DNA of 64,000 bases from Lagopus muta. Lineage: Eukaryota; Chordata; Aves; Galliformes; Phasianidae. Under the pieces are notes generated by a model, which saw only the letters and a list, made by a program, of their open reading frames with translations, did not search any database and was not told where the DNA came from. Both the position numbers and the translations under genes were made by a program. Shown piece by piece: positions 12,601 to 27,044 of this stretch. Positions within the stretch are counted from its first letter, which is position 1. Each line of letters starts with the position of its first letter. The stretch covers positions 51,844,972 to 51,908,971 of the forward strand of contig NC_064437.1 in the NCBI RefSeq assembly GCF_023343835.1, in the 5' to 3' direction.

Positions 12601-13554
12601 ACAGATATGGACAGTGTATGTAGCTAGCAGAAATTTAACATCTCTAGTATACAACATTAAAGCTATTTGGAGAAGCCTATATTTGCTACTATAAAAATGC
12701 TCATTCTTGTGTTGTTCCTTTAGCTTGGCCCTGGACATAGCTATAAATGGGGCAATTTTTGGATTTTAAGTTGTACTGTATGAAGAGAGCAATGTCAAGG
12801 TATTAAATGGTAGTGTTGCAGATTCTGCTGAATTTTGAAATTATTTAGTCTCACTAAAACCAGTGAAATCAGTGAAGTTTCATCCACAGTATTAGCCAGA
12901 TATCTAGTTTTGATTGTTTTTTAAACTCAATAAATAGATTGATATCTTTAAGTAACCTGATTTGGATTTTCTTTGGAGAATGGTTCTCTTTTATCAGTTA
13001 ACTAAAGTTTGAATTTTATACACAGCAGAATATTTTGTTCTGGGAAGTGCTGAGCCTTTTCAATTGTTTATTCATTCATTTCACATTCTCAAAGTGGCAC
13101 GAGGGAACCATGTGATGTTTAATGTAAGTGTATGAAGTTGAGTAAAAAAAGTGCATACTCTTAGCTTTTTGATTCTAAAGGCAGTCAGGTTTGGGTTTTC
13201 ATGTGCACTTGGAGAAAGGCGACTGCTGTGCTTTGAAGATGTCTGTTAAGATGATGATTACTTTTTTTTTTTTTTTTTTTTTTTGTCTAATTACTTACCT
13301 GTTTTTGAAATTTACATAAAATTATATTCACAGTTTTGAATATTATCACCACCAGCTTAGAAAAGTTAACAGTGGAGATTTGTTACAAAAATATTCAGAT
13401 TCAAGCATTTAATGGAAATGGAAATATGAGCACTACAAGAAACAACAGAAAGGTTAAAAAAAAAAAATAGCCTAACTGATAGCATTAAAACCAACAAACA
13501 TCAAGGAATTCATTTTTTGCAGCAAGACTAGAAGGCTTCTGCTTCAGTAATGTC
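9673..13554. other. Non-coding DNA with poly-T tract
   Basis: No gene was recognised. A 112-codon minus-strand frame at 10344-10682 is the longest here and shows no domain, no convincing start context and no neighbours that would support it. A 12-bp palindrome (GGGCATATGCCC) sits at 10775-10786, and a 23-T tract at 13262-13284. Confidence 0.45.
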
Positions 13555-13831
13555 ATACTGGAGCATATGAGAACTGCTGAATCACAGCCTGAACCTCTGA
13601 TTGATCACCTGAGGTGAGCAATGAGTCAGTCACAGGAGCACAGGTGAAGGCAATTCACCTGTTCTGCTGGAAGGAGTGGAGCTTGGCTCCACCTCTCCTA
13701 GACACATTTAAGAGTTTTGACAACCAGCGGGGAAGGATCTCTTCTGGAGATCCCCTCCTCTGGAGTTTCATAGTGAGCCCAGGATATGGGTAAGCATTCC
13801 AGCTGTTCTCTTTTGATTTAATAACTGCTTA
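13555..13831 (+). repeat. LTR-like interspersed repeat, copy A
   Basis: This block is homologous, in the same orientation, to 35555-35817. Shared anchors in the same order are TGGAGCAT/TGGAACAT near the left edge, a TGCTGA motif, GAACCT, CAGGTG followed by GCAAT-type sequence and ACCTG, an identical AAGGAGTGGAG, CCAC...AGAC, an identical ATTTAAG (13706-13712, a TATA-like box), CTGGAGAT and GGTAAGCA. Length, a TG start, a central TATA-like box and single dispersed copies suggest a solo LTR, but no clear CA end or target duplication could be fixed. It could instead be an unclassified repeat that includes a promoter and a splice donor (GGTAAGCA). Confidence 0.5.
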
Positions 13832-16800
13832 GCCAAACTCTCTGTTATATTTTGTAATTTTAACATCTGTATGTTTATTAATTATACATGGAGGTAAATT
13901 GTCACTGAAATCTCTGATAACAGCAAAAATAGACACATGGTTGCAGCCCATTGCATGGATCCATTCTTCTTGTTATCCCAGGAAGAAGACAGACTATTTA
14001 TAAAGATATCTAAAATGAGAATACAATAAGAGTAGACCATAGCATGGCCTCAAAACAATAGAGATTGAAGTCATCAAGATACTGAGGCCAAAGAATGTAA
14101 CGTAATTATTTGACTTGTAAAAACAGTTTAAATGTTACTCCAAAAAAAAAATCATTCTCAAAAAATCAAAAGAAACCACAGAGATGTAGCAAAGTCTTAA
14201 TATCAACCACCATTTGTCCTGCATTCAAGGGATCTTGGCCAGACCATAAATACACACCCATTATGGTTTTTATGAATATAGAAATGAGAGAATGTGAGAG
14301 TGAAACTCAAGAGAATGAGTGAATGACTAGAATATTTTTTTTTTTATTTAATGAATGTCATTTTTCCATAAGGTTTTATGCTGCTTTTGTATGTTAGATT
14401 CCTACGAAGACAGGCACATTTGGGTTCCTGAGACCTGTTACTATTTTTTGAAGTTTGTTATACTTCAGTGTAAGGCAAATTTGATTCAATTATCCTTATT
14501 TTATTTCTGTGAAGATTTTGGAGTGTTTTGCTTTACTTGGCCCATGAGATTGATGGATGATAGCTAAATATTTTTCTCCACCTGTTTTCATTTGGCACCG
14601 TGTCTACAGGCGGATTATGTAAGGACTTAGAGGAAGATTTTCTAAGGTAGAACACTTGGTGAACACTTCCTTTTCCACAAGGAAAATAAAAATAAATATA
14701 TTTTGTTTTTATTTTGCAATATGAATCCACCTTTCTCATGAATGCAATACTGTATCTTCTGCAAAAATGTTTTCATATTGAAAGCTTACATTTATCTAAG
14801 ATAAGATAAGGAAGTAGCATTAGTGATTGTAAATGGTTAATATGGGGAAATACAAAGAGAATAAATCACTCAGATCTAGCATTGTTTACCACATTGATTT
14901 ACAAGCGTAATTATAGTACCATTTGCTATTTTCAGGCTTATATCCCGCCTTACTTATGCTTAACTATTTAAATGAAAGCACCAATTACTACATCATATGA
15001 ATAGTAATAATAATATGATATTTTGTATAGACTTGTATTATTCATTAGTGTTGTAATTAATTTCAAATAATTTTTAATCTCCTTTGACTTTCTCTTGGGG
15101 GGTATTTTTGAGAGAAAATCAGTAATAAATTCCAGTTTGTTTGTTGGGCCTGCCAAGGAAGAAAAAATTACTGGAGGGAGATAACAGAGTTCATTTATGT
15201 TTTCTTCCCAGATCACATTTTACTGAATCAGTGAAAATGAAAAAGGAAGGTGAGATACTGGATGGAGCCTCTGGCTGCTGCGTTCCAAAATACAGGGTGA
15301 CAGGTAATTTGGAAGGTACAGGAATGACCATTAACTTTCCATCCATCCCTCATTAGTTTAACCGAATCTCTTCAATGATTGCTTTTCTCCCCATTCCTGG
15401 AAACATTCCTAGAAGAAAACAGCCCCCCCAAAAAGATCAAGATTGATTCAGTATCATTTGCATTGTTCTGGCAGCAGAAAATAAATGGAGAGCTGAGTTA
15501 AGAGATTATATCCTTCGTTGACTGAAGTTCCACCCAGATATGTTGGATGTGTAACAGTTCTGGCAAATCCTTCTCTCTGGTGGTGAGAATAGAGAACAAG
15601 TTCTCAAACAGCTTTGTGTTAGAGGCTAGTTAAATCACTAGTTAGAGTCTAGAGAAAGATCAGGAATATGAGATGACTTACTTTGAGTTCCTTTCCTATA
15701 TGGAATTTAGATCTAAGATCCTTCTAGAATCCTTCTTAGGTACCCACCACAGATCTGCAGAATTTTGATAATGATAGTGGGCTGACAAAGGCCTGTCAAA
15801 GCAGGTGAGACAATTCAGTAACTTCTGTTTACTGTAGAAGCAAACTTTATGGCATTGCAGAAAAAAACTTGCTATGCTTGCTAGAGCAAGGTAGTTTCAA
15901 ATAAAGATTGAATTCTTGAGGATATTACAGGTCTTGAAATTAAGTTAAGAAAATGTGCATAAAACCTCAGTGTGAAGTAATATACAAGATGTCCCCGTTC
16001 TTTGTTTTTTGTGGTATGGCTTTTTTGTTTGTTTTTTACACTAAGAGGTTCTTATGGTTTCTATTCAATTGCATTTTATTCTAATTATGTAAATTCTGCA
16101 TTGGTCTTTCTGGTGGAGAGTTGAAAGGTTCTTCCTTGGCAATGTATGGCTGACTGAGTAATTCTGGATGAGCCACATGACACAGTGGAAGGCTGTGTAG
16201 CAGGAACTTGAGTGTCGTTTATATCTCAAAAAGAAGACATCGTTATAACAGACTGTCCCCAGCAAGCTAAGTACACTGAGTAAAGCAGCACAGAGTCATC
16301 ATGATTATGCTATTTTTTAAAACAGAGGCTACAGTGTGCAGTTTATGCATACTTTAAATGCAGTACCATAGTTCTAGCCCAAGTCTTTATTGTTAGGCAC
16401 AATCTGAACTCACTGTTGCCTGTTCTGTAATATTAAAACTTGTCTCTTGATAGTACATTAGTGGTACTGACTTTGCACAGAAGTAAATTATCCTTAAATC
16501 TTGCAGGACAGCGGAGATTTGGTCCCTGTTTATTTAATCATGGCGAATTTTGCTTTGAAAAAAAAAAAAAAAATCACTCTTGTAGGTTTGTGACTTGTAA
16601 GATTAGGGATACTGTGACTTATCACCAGAGTTCAGGCACTATTACCAAAATTTTCGCTTTGCTTAGAACAGCATCTAGAATGCTAAAAGCTCACATTACA
16701 CACGTTGTTAAAGAAAATGTGAATTTCTCTAATTAGGAACACAAGCATATAACCTTAAATAAAGGTCATATTCTTACAGGGAGATTTGTAATGAGGGTGA

Positions 16801-19800
16801 CAAGTACATATGCTGCTGAAACACAACCTTCTGAACTGTACTACACAGAGGTTGCTGGAACAACTCATAGGACTTTTGTTCACTTTTTTTCTAATTAATT
16901 CAGTGATGGGTGAAGTTTGTTTTGACTTGTTTCTATTGCCCTGTGTGACATTGACCACGTAATTATCATCTTTCATTGTTTCAAAGAATCTCCCAACTAT
17001 CTTCAGATATTGGTAAAATTATTTTTATTGTCAATCTACATCGTTCCGATTGATTTTATTTTTTTTAAATAAAAATAGATTGTAATATTGTAGAACAGAT
17101 TCCTAGTGCTGAAAATTCAAATCTTTAAGAAATCAACATTTCCTAAATTTTCAATGAAAATCCTTGTAAATTAAGGAGCATTAACTGGAGTTGCCTTACA
17201 ATGTCAAATTGATTCCTCCAGGGGTTTAAGAGGCATTATGTTCTGATTGACAATTTTTATTGTATTTAGGTGGAAATCTTTGTTTACGCATATTTGAAAT
17301 AATATATATTTATGATTAGTTTTTAGTTCTAAAAATGAATACATTGGATATATTTTTCTTTGGAAGTGTTCCCATAAGTTAGATAAGATCAAATTTGAGG
17401 AAAAAAAAAATGTTTCTTCGTGAGGCTTTTTGTAGTATATATTTCTATGCTATTATGCAGAGCAGTGTGGATTTAAGTAGTTTATTTTCCCTTAATTTTA
17501 TTCTGCATTTAGATGTTTTTTATAGGAGGACATTAATTTTTTTCATTCATGGTGATTTGGTTTATGCCCTTGGTAAAATGCAGGAACTATGCCAATTAAA
17601 ATGTAGTTTTCATGTTGCCTTTTGAAGGAATTGTTGAAATTTTTCAGTGCATCATATCAAAATGTTTTAAAATTAAATAGCTATTCACTTTATGAATTCA
17701 GTTTATTATTTAATAATGCTTAAACGTATGTGTATTGGAACACAGATTTGGGTTCTGTAATACTACTTGAACGGCTTATTTTTCAAATTTGCTAAGCTGC
17801 AATACTGGCACAGTTTGTTTTACTTATGAAAGTTTTAGTTCTTATTCAGCTCTCAGTTTAATTCTAACTAAAGCTAACAGCTGTTTTCTTGCAGCAGTGT
17901 CTAATAATTGTACACCTCTGCTATTGCTTCAGGTTCAGACAGATCTGTCCACTTCAAAATATATGGTACACTTACATGGGAAATATCTGATGTCTGTGTT
18001 TTGATGTTTGGGGATCAGAGCCTAAACGGGCAAATCTTTGTGTTGCGGTCTAAGACTGCACAAGAACCATCAAATGGAGATAACTCTAAAAGTCCTGCAG
18101 ATAGTGTTCTCCAACATTTCCAGCCCCAATTAACTTTGCCAAATCTTTAGCTCACACTGGTCATTTGTATACCCACCTGCAGAAAGAAAATCAAAGCTGT
18201 TGTAGACACAGGCTATCTTTGAGATTTTGGAGTCTACATGTCATGGAAGTTCAAAGCAATGATATGACTGTAGCCAGCAGGGCACTGTGGGAGCATGCGG
18301 TTTCTAGTAAAAAAAAAAAAAAAAAGTGATCTGCTGAGACTTGGTTCTTAAGTCTTTATGCAACTTTTCACTGTGCAGTGTACACATCACTTTTTTTTTT
18401 TTTCAATAGGAGTTCAGAATATTGCCTATGGTATAAGTGTTGTCATTGATAAATTTCTCACTCCTCTTGCAAGGAATTATTGGTGTGTTGTTCAGCAAAT
18501 ATTCAGCAAGGAAATGTGTAATTTCCATATTAATTCAATGGAAGTTTGTGCAAGTTTGCCTAAAGTTTGAATTAAGCCATTTCACTTTGCAATAAAAGCA
18601 ATGAGCAGCACTCATGCTGCTATTTACTGCATGCCATCTGAGAATGGGTTTAAAGTTTTAGTTTTTTCAACTCAGCTTGTGACTTTATCAGCATATCATG
18701 TCAGTCAACTATTTTTGAAAATGAGAATATAGACTAATTGTAGATAATCTCTTCTAATCACGTTTTTTTCCTTTCCCAAAAAAGACCTCGGCCGACTTCA
18801 CCAATTGAATTCTGTATGACTTTCTTCCAAATCACTGCTTCAGAAATTTTTTTTCCTTTCTCTTTTTCCATAATTCACTGTTCTAATCATTATGGAATTG
18901 TCCTCAATCTGCAGTAAGGCCTCCTTGCTGTTTACAGCATTGTCAATGTTAAGTTTCTCGAGAAGGAAGATTGCAGTTTCAGTTTTTGCAAATAGTGAAA
19001 AGAAATTAACAAGTCCGAAGACAGTATGAGAAGTGGGTGCCTAATATAAAAACATAATAAATGGCAAAAAGATTAATAAAACTGTCAAACTTTATTAATT
19101 AGAAAGATGTTTTTTACATCATTGTTACGGGTTATAAATATCTTCTATACTTGCAAGACTAACAGATAGGAGTCAGGCCTGGCTGGAAGATATTCTGTAT
19201 GAACAAGATTCTTTGAGGAAAACCAATCAAGAACAGAAACTTCATTAAAATTACAGGCTTTTTTCATCAGTCCCCTTCACAGCTGTCTTACTCAAAGGGT
19301 ACGAGAATGATAGCTGACCTTCTGGATATAAAAATGACATTTAAAAATATGAATAAAGTACAAATTAATCCAGTTATAAAAGGAAAATACAGTATATCAT
19401 TTCTTTGTCTTTGGTATTACTGTTTTGCAGTGATAACCTGTCCCAGTTGAAATCTGTAGGAATTCACTATTGATTTTAACTCGTCTAAATGTGCCATTTC
19501 CTGACATCAGAAAAAAGAAACTGACTGAAGTGCTTAAAGTGTCTATTGTGAGGCTCTATTTTTGGAAACTATGCAAATAGGTTTTCTAAAGCATTCTAAT
19601 CCAAAGCTTACATATTCTGGGCTTTATTTTTGTAATTGCTGTAAGTAGCTTTCCCACACTGTAGTGACTTGGATGTACATTTGGGAAATGGGAAGGACAG
19701 ATTTGAATTTGTGCAGGCTGAGAACAAAAGCGTGTGTTTTTTTTTTATGGTTTTGAACAGATAGCCTAATTGGTGAGTTGTTTTGAAAAAAGTCAGGTAT

Positions 19801-20706
19801 CATCAATGAGCTGAGTTTCTGGAAAAGTAAGCCCCAGTTGATTAAGAGCTTGATTCAGAAATGGATTCCAATTTACAGAGCCAACCTGTATAGAGGTACT
19901 TAATATGCCACACTGACCCTGGTACATTTGGTGGGGTTTTAGGCTCATTGCTGTGATCATGGTGTTTTATTTGTTGGAACTGGTCTCCGCTCACTGAAGT
20001 GTTTTTATGGGCCAGTCTACTGAGTTTCTTGTTTGTCTTTAAGGGAATCTGGGTGCCTATGCATAACTCCCTGGGTCATTATCTTAGAATCAATCACCTA
20101 TGATTTTGCTGCTGCCTAAATTAGAAATACTTTTTTCCTTTCTTTTCAGCCTAATACCTTTGGCTTTAAGGAATTTCATTTGGTCACTGTTTACTATTAC
20201 TTTCATTGCTCCCAAAAGATCTTTCAGGTACTGGTACTCTAGCAAATGCTGGAAACAAGTGGATTCAGCTATGAAAACAGCCACCTCAAGGTAACTGCAT
20301 TGTGACCTAACAGACAGAATAAGTAGGGAAAATTTAGAGTGATGAAAGGTGATCTTACACATCAGGTAAATAGTTTCTTAGATAACCTGTATTAGCTGTA
20401 TGCAACTGAAATTTATACACGCACCCAGTTGAAAAATAGATTTCTCCTTCATGTCAGCATGAAGAAGAACATTAATAATAATTAATGCTGATATCTCTAC
20501 ATGTCTGTAGCCCTATGCCTATCTGTGAATGCTGGACAAGGTTCACTTTCATGATATAACAGCTGGAAAACTCAGTGACCTAATTAGCGCCTCTTAGAAA
20601 GTAGTACAGTGTTAGTTGTATACATCATACCATCATATGGATCAGATCTTTCTTGAAATATATGTATGTGGTTGGGAAGAGTAGGCAAGAGTTAACCTGA
20701 AGGTAA

Positions 20707-20739
20707 TTTTCTTTTTTCCTTTTTTTTTCCTTTCTTTTC
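20707..20739 (+). repeat. Polypyrimidine tract
   Basis: An almost uninterrupted T/C run ends in CTTTTCAAG. It has the make-up of a polypyrimidine tract but lacks a downstream open exon, so it is listed only as low-complexity sequence. Confidence 0.8.
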
Positions 20740-21131
20740 AAGAAGTCAGATTCAAAAATAATTAATTTCCTAGCTCCTCTCCTTGCTATTAGGCATCTTA
20801 AAGCATAGTGGCAAATACACCGGACTATTTCCTTACGGAAACTTCTATAAAGCTTTCTGCATTCTAATAAATAAAAGATTGAATTTTCCCGGAAGAGGTT
20901 AAAAAAATATAATTATATTGGCTTAAAGCAGCTAAGAAGGAAAATAAAATGCCAGAATAGCATTTGAGGCTTTTCTTTTTTTTTTTGAATTTGTTTTTCT
21001 AGCTTTTACAGTCCAGGAGTGCAGCTTACCACAAAACCATCAGTCAACAATGCATCTGCTTTCTCTCACTGTTTTTTGCTGGATAGCACTTGTAACAAAT
21101 AGAATGTCCTTAAAACAATTTTATAGGCTAA

Positions 21132-21200
21132 TTTTTTTTTTTTTTTTTTTTTTTTCCTTCATGGCAAAAACTAGATTGATAAAGCTTTTAAAAAAAAAAA
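21132..21200. repeat. Poly-T tract followed by poly-A tract
   Basis: 24 T (21132-21155) and, 34 bases on, 11 A (21190-21200) form another facing T/A pair like the one at 6377-6425. Tract length may vary between individuals or assemblies. Confidence 0.85.
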
Positions 21201-21742
21201 TCTTCACAAGTCAGTGATACACAATGACTCAGAAAATTAGTTACAAGTCACTGAGAACAGAATTAGCTGTTAGAGCATCAAATTCCATTCTAGCAGAGCA
21301 CTTCCAGCACTTCCCATCAGACAGGTTAACTTCTGTTTACATCCTTACCTACTGTGATACTCTGCAGAATTGCCTTTTTTTCTGGTGTTCTTCACCAGAG
21401 ATAGGTTTATTTCACTTTATATTTTTCACACAGTTGGAACTCTTTGGACAGAACCAGCTATAGCATTTATCTTTGTTCTTTAGTGCTATTCTAGTGTAAG
21501 ATTTTGACATTCCAATTAAATATATTTGTATTTATTTGTTATTTTCAATTGAGCCACAAGATTCCTACTACTTTTTTAAATTATTGTTGTTATTTTTTCC
21601 CCTCTGCCAGACAGATTTACTCAAATTAAACTTGAGTAAAACCAAGTAACCTCTGAGAACAGCTTCTTGCCATGCAAGCAGCAATAGGTAATGCCTGGTC
21701 GCATGTTGGCATCAATAATCTAAAATCTAAAGCGAGAAGATT

Positions 21743-21758
21743 TGTGTGTGTGTGTGTG
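21743..21758 (+). repeat. (TG)8 microsatellite
   Basis: Eight uninterrupted TG units. The surrounding 72- and 120-codon frames derive part of their length from this repeat and nearby T-runs, and are not considered coding. Confidence 0.9.
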
Positions 21759-24032
21759 TCGTTTGGGTTGTTTTTTTCCCCAAATTCTTTAAAGTACAGA
21801 AAAGTCTGCTTGGGGAGTTGTTTTTTGTTTCTTTTTTTTTTTTCTTTCCTCCCACTCTCATGTATTCATTTTTGGCAGATCAGTGTGTGAACTCAGTTAT
21901 CTTAACAGAATTTTTAAACTACCTCTTTTATGCTGTTCTTGCTAACTGCAATTACCACCACCAGTTTTGCAGGCTTGCAAATATACAGGCATTTGTGCTG
22001 TGCCTCTGCCCAACAATTGTGTCTACCAGTATTTTTAGAAGACATTGGAGAAAGGATGCAGCAATTGGATCATTGTACAGAAACCTAGAACACGCTTTAC
22101 CTAAATAGCAATATATACATGTTAATCTCTCTATTTTGTGTAACTGCAGAGTAATTAATATCTTATTAAAAAAAAAAAAACAATGGCAGCTGTATACATG
22201 ATGACAAAGCTTTGTTGTTGCAATTGGCTTCTTAGCTTAAAGCCAGTCAAAAACAGAAAACAAATGGAATTATTTTTCACTCTGATCTTTAAACCAATAT
22301 ACATTTCCCCATTTATAACCTGTGACGCTCTTTTATGACAGTTCACAAAGCTGAGGGACATAAACTTCTTTCCTCTCATAGCAGAACAGATTGTGAAAGT
22401 AAGCATGTGATTAGAGGATGCTATAATATTCTTCTGTTTTGCAGTCACTGAAATCCTAGACTGGTCTCATAGTTTCCTAATGCAGATAGGCCCACAGGGA
22501 CAAAATGACTGGCCTTTCCGATCCAGCTTGGACATTCAAATTGCACAGGTATTTTCAAAGAAAAAAAAAAAAAAGGAAAGTCCTTGTGCCACGATGATGA
22601 GTAAAGCTCTCCTAGCATACCCTATGTACAGTACACAAAGTACATAAAGGTACAGGAATAAGCTGTCACAGTTCAGTCCAATCTTTTAGAGATACCAGAG
22701 AGAGTTAATTGAAAAGGTATTTAATCAAGGTGTACTTCAATAGATCTTGTTGTACAGATAAAATGATTGCATGAATGTACTCATGTTACAAGGAGGCTAA
22801 GGAGAGTAAATTGGACATTTGAGCAAGGAATATTTTCCTTCTTTGCCCTAGCAGCAAAATATTTTTTGATATTTTTCAAGCTGCGTGCCGATTCAGAAAA
22901 CTCAGTTTCTTATTTTGAGACTATGACATAGTTTGTGGGTGGTTCACAAAAGAAAGAAAAGGTATAATAAGAAAGAAGGGAGGGAAACTACTATGAGCAG
23001 GAATAGATAGTCAAGGGAAATATGTGGAGACAAGCTAAGAAACTCTGTGTATTTCAAAAGCCATAGGATAGTGATAATGATTAAAATTTAGAAGTACAGG
23101 AGGAACTTTTTAGCTATGATTCAGTATAATAAAAAGCGGAGAAAATTTCTGAGGGAATAGAGAGGGATAAGTAATCATGCTTTCTTTTAAAAAAAGAAAT
23201 GCCCTCCATGACCAGAAAGAAAAAAAAAAAATCAGCTTGGGTTAAGTATAATCTTATAGCAATGTATTTACAATCTTGGAACTTCATGATATAAATTAAG
23301 GTTAGGTTTGAACTGCAGCAATGAATTTTATTTCGATTTTGTGTTCAGTTCTTTAAGAACAATGTGACATTCATTTACCCATTGATTGCTTTTGCTGTTA
23401 TGGTAATTTGTAAAGATTTAAAGTTCTGCCTGTTACCCAGATTTTGAGGTCAGTAGTGCGAAGTTCTCTCCCTCAGAGGTCCTAATGACTACGAAGTAGT
23501 AAGAAGTGACGTGTATTTAAATTCTATCAAACATAACCATCATAAAACCATATGCTATTCACACTGCAAGAGAGCAATTGGCTGTAAAAAAACATAGTAC
23601 ATAGTACAAAAGAAATAAAACACACAAATGCTGAAAACCAAAAGAAGGAGAAATAGCAAAGTCAAATACAGCAGCTCGAGTTTGTAAAGCCAGATGAACA
23701 ATGTAACAGATAAACAAAGTATCTGTCTATATCCATTTGTAGGGCACTACCTACTGAGTGTCCTAACTAGTCAACAGCAGGGGATCTTCCAGGAATCAAT
23801 CAATGAATTCTGTTGATTTAGAAATGTATCAGGAGACACACACACAAAAAAAAGCTGAATGCAAAGACAATGGAACCTTTGCCCCATGTTTGCGGAATCT
23901 CAACTTCGATATTCATGCAGATATTTGTAATGGATGCACTCTTAATGCCTTCCAATCCAAACTTGCTAACTCCCCTTAAAGAGTTTAAGATATCTGGACA
24001 TTAAATTGATTATCTCTTAAGCAAAAAATAAC

Positions 24033-24046
24033 GGGGGGGGGGGGGG
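24033..24046 (+). repeat. Poly-G tract
   Basis: Fourteen consecutive G, rare in an AT-rich region and capable of G-quadruplex-like structure. Length is error-prone in sequencing. Confidence 0.9.
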
Positions 24047-27029
24047 AAGGAAGGTGTGTGCACAAAGACTAAAAACATTTTTGTATTTGTAATGTCAACA
24101 GAATAGCAAGGATATTGAAGAATGGTGGGAAATGCAGATTTTTCCATGAAGTGGGTCAAAATGCCTTTGGGGAATATTACTTAGCAAATAGCATAGAAAG
24201 TGGAGGGCCTTTCTGTGAGTGGAAAGGGAATGTGAGTGGTATGCAATGGTGGAATGGTCTGCCACGGCTGCAGTGCACATTCTTTGCTGACAGAATATGA
24301 GGGCTCAGAGTTAGGTGTTGGGACTCAGAAGCCCTGCCCAGGTGTAAGAGACTGGGTAGGAAAACTGCCAGGACAGAGGAAAGCCAGGAATTACTCATGT
24401 CTGCAGGGAACTTGATCTTAAAAAATCTTTTAGAGTTCTTGCTGCCTCATGCTTTTAATTGAAATTTAGAAGAAAAAAAGAAAAAGAAAAAAAAAAAAGA
24501 AACATTGTGAGTTTAGAGCATATTTGTTGTGAAATCCACTTTGTGTCATTTATATACTACTGCCATGAACGGACAGCTCACCATTTCTCAAACATCTGTT
24601 TTGGAAGACTGGTGAATATTTGCTTACAGAAGCATGTATTTAACATTTAAGCACTTTCAGCAACTCTTTGAAACAATTAGCTCATAATGAGCAGCTTCCA
24701 TACTAGCAAAATATACTGAAATGCTTATTAAAAACTTTAAAATGTTAAGACTCTGTCTTTAACGAGAAAAAGGCCACACGATATCAGCTCACTCAGGGGA
24801 GTCATTTTGAGATGTTGCTTCTACAAAGCAAAAAATAATTGCTGCAAGGAAGTTCAGTTGCAAGGACAGTGCCTCAAGATACATCAAACTCTACTGAGGC
24901 TGAGCTCTTTGTGACAGATACCCCAAACTTCATATAAACAGAGCTTTGACGTGATACATCACATAAGTTCTTTGGGATTTTCTTGGGTTTTTCATGTACT
25001 TACATCTCACTTCCTTTATCATTAGGCCCAAAGTGCTGACTTGCCAGCTTAGCTGTGAAAATCAGAGTTGGGCAAGATACTCAAGCCAAGAAATAAGAGA
25101 AAACAGGGAATGTGTTTCCTGACACCATATCATTTGGAGAAGGAAGCTCGCAGTGAGATTTTGTTAAGGGGTAGGCTATCAAAGAGAGGAACTTGGCTCA
25201 TAAGTAGATCTTTTCCCTGTGTTTACTGTCCGCAAAACCATGCAAACCAACATTTGAGAACTCTGAATTCTTGAGGTTGTCCTTGAAGAATCAGCAAAGT
25301 TTTTTTGTAGAGATCCTTCCTCGACATCCCAGGACTACACAATAAATTCTAAACTGAGGTTCATCCTTGGAGCTTGAACCCTCTAGTTAGCCGAACCACA
25401 AAGAGAGAAATGGAAATAAATAAAAAGTTCTCTCTCCTTTGCTCTAAAATTTCAAACTGTTTATTTTTGAACTCATCTAAATGAATCTAATCTGTAGTTG
25501 GCAACATCAAGTCACTGCAGAATAGAAAAACATTTTAAAAAGATTGATCATAATTCATTTTAGCTATTCTACTATGGGTATGTTTTTTACATCAAATATG
25601 CATAGGAGGAAACCTACTGTAAGATTATTACAAATTTAAAGAGCAATAATACTATGAAAAATACATAGATTCTATGTACAAAATTGTTAAGACCTACATT
25701 TCAAATTGATTTTTTTTAAATGCATACCTCTGCATACTTAAAGCTGAACTTAAATCTTCAGTATCTTGGAAGCCCATCTAATACTGTTGTGCTGGAGACT
25801 GTGTTGCGTAGTATGAGATGTTGTAAGCTATGAAGAGCTGATACTTTATGTAAACAAAAGAAGCAAAATATAAAAAGGTAGATATTTCTATTACAGATAA
25901 TTGAATAAATGTCCTTTTAAGAACGTGTGATTTCTAGCCCAAATAAGAAACAAGCCTTATTTCTTTTGCAAATGGTAAGTCATTTGTTTCTTTTACTTGA
26001 TGAAAATCACTAAAAGCCTTAACAACGATTATGAGATCTCAGTATTTTTTAACAGAGCATACCATTTTATACTTGAGCTCAACATTTCCTGAAGCATTCG
26101 ATGAGAGTTTTGTTATTTTCTGAAATGAAAACAGGATTTCAGCCATTCATTTTACCACAAATGTTATTAACGTGCTTTTCTTTGAAAAGAAAAATTCTGC
26201 AGTATGGAACTTTATTGTTAAGAGTTTGAGATGCATCCTTGCTGGTGATGTACCTATCCTATTATCTTAGATCCAGTCATCTTTACGCCCACACAGTAAG
26301 TCTAATCATAATCAGATCTTTTCTTCATCAGAATTCAAAAATGCCATCTAATACAGCTACTAGTAGGATGTGGAAACTCAAGATCATTAATCTGTTTTTG
26401 ACAGGCCACTTCATATGTAGCTGCAATGATCTCAGTAACATAAAGCAATTTTTGCCATGATTTCAGTGGTCATATGTATGTAATTTAGATGCTTCTCTCC
26501 AGTATTATATATCTTAGTTCCCTTTTTATTATATATATACAAATTGTAAAACTGGAGATTATAATCTGTATTGAAAAGATATTCCATTTATGAGGAAGGA
26601 ATGAAGACGTAGAGACAACAACTTACAGGCAAGACCTGGTCTGCTGATATTTGGAAATATGTCTGTTTTCCATGTATGCTCAAGCACAATTGAAACACTG
26701 TTATAAAATATGTATTGAGAATTACAGTGACAAAGTATTCCTTCAGATTATAGAAATAGACAAAAGAGATCCTAAAAATTATGCCAATTTTAAAACCATA
26801 AATCAAATAAACAGTGTATCTTCAGAATATTTTCTGTGATTATCCACATAATTACTATAATTGCCCATTATATTCATAGTATGTTTGTAATATTCTGATC
26901 GCTTATATGTTCCTGAAAATGTCACATTTCTGTTCGTTGTTAACAGTCAACAGATGGAGTTATGTTCTTTGCATCATAAATTATATATCATATCAAAGCA
27001 AAAATTCAGTTTCTCATTTCCTAACTGAT

Positions 27030-27044
27030 TATATATATATATAT
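27030..27044 (+). repeat. (TA)n microsatellite
   Basis: A short uninterrupted TA run, followed by an A-tract about 15 bases later. Confidence 0.85.

Noticed and set aside
18275..18297. CCAGCAGGGCACTGTGG as a second CTCF site
   Set aside because: The invariant GGC part of the core is displaced, so the motif does not fit.
18601..18625. AGCAGCA-CTCA-TGCTGCT hairpin as a small RNA gene
   Set aside because: A 7-bp stem is too short for a microRNA precursor, and the flanks do not extend the pairing.
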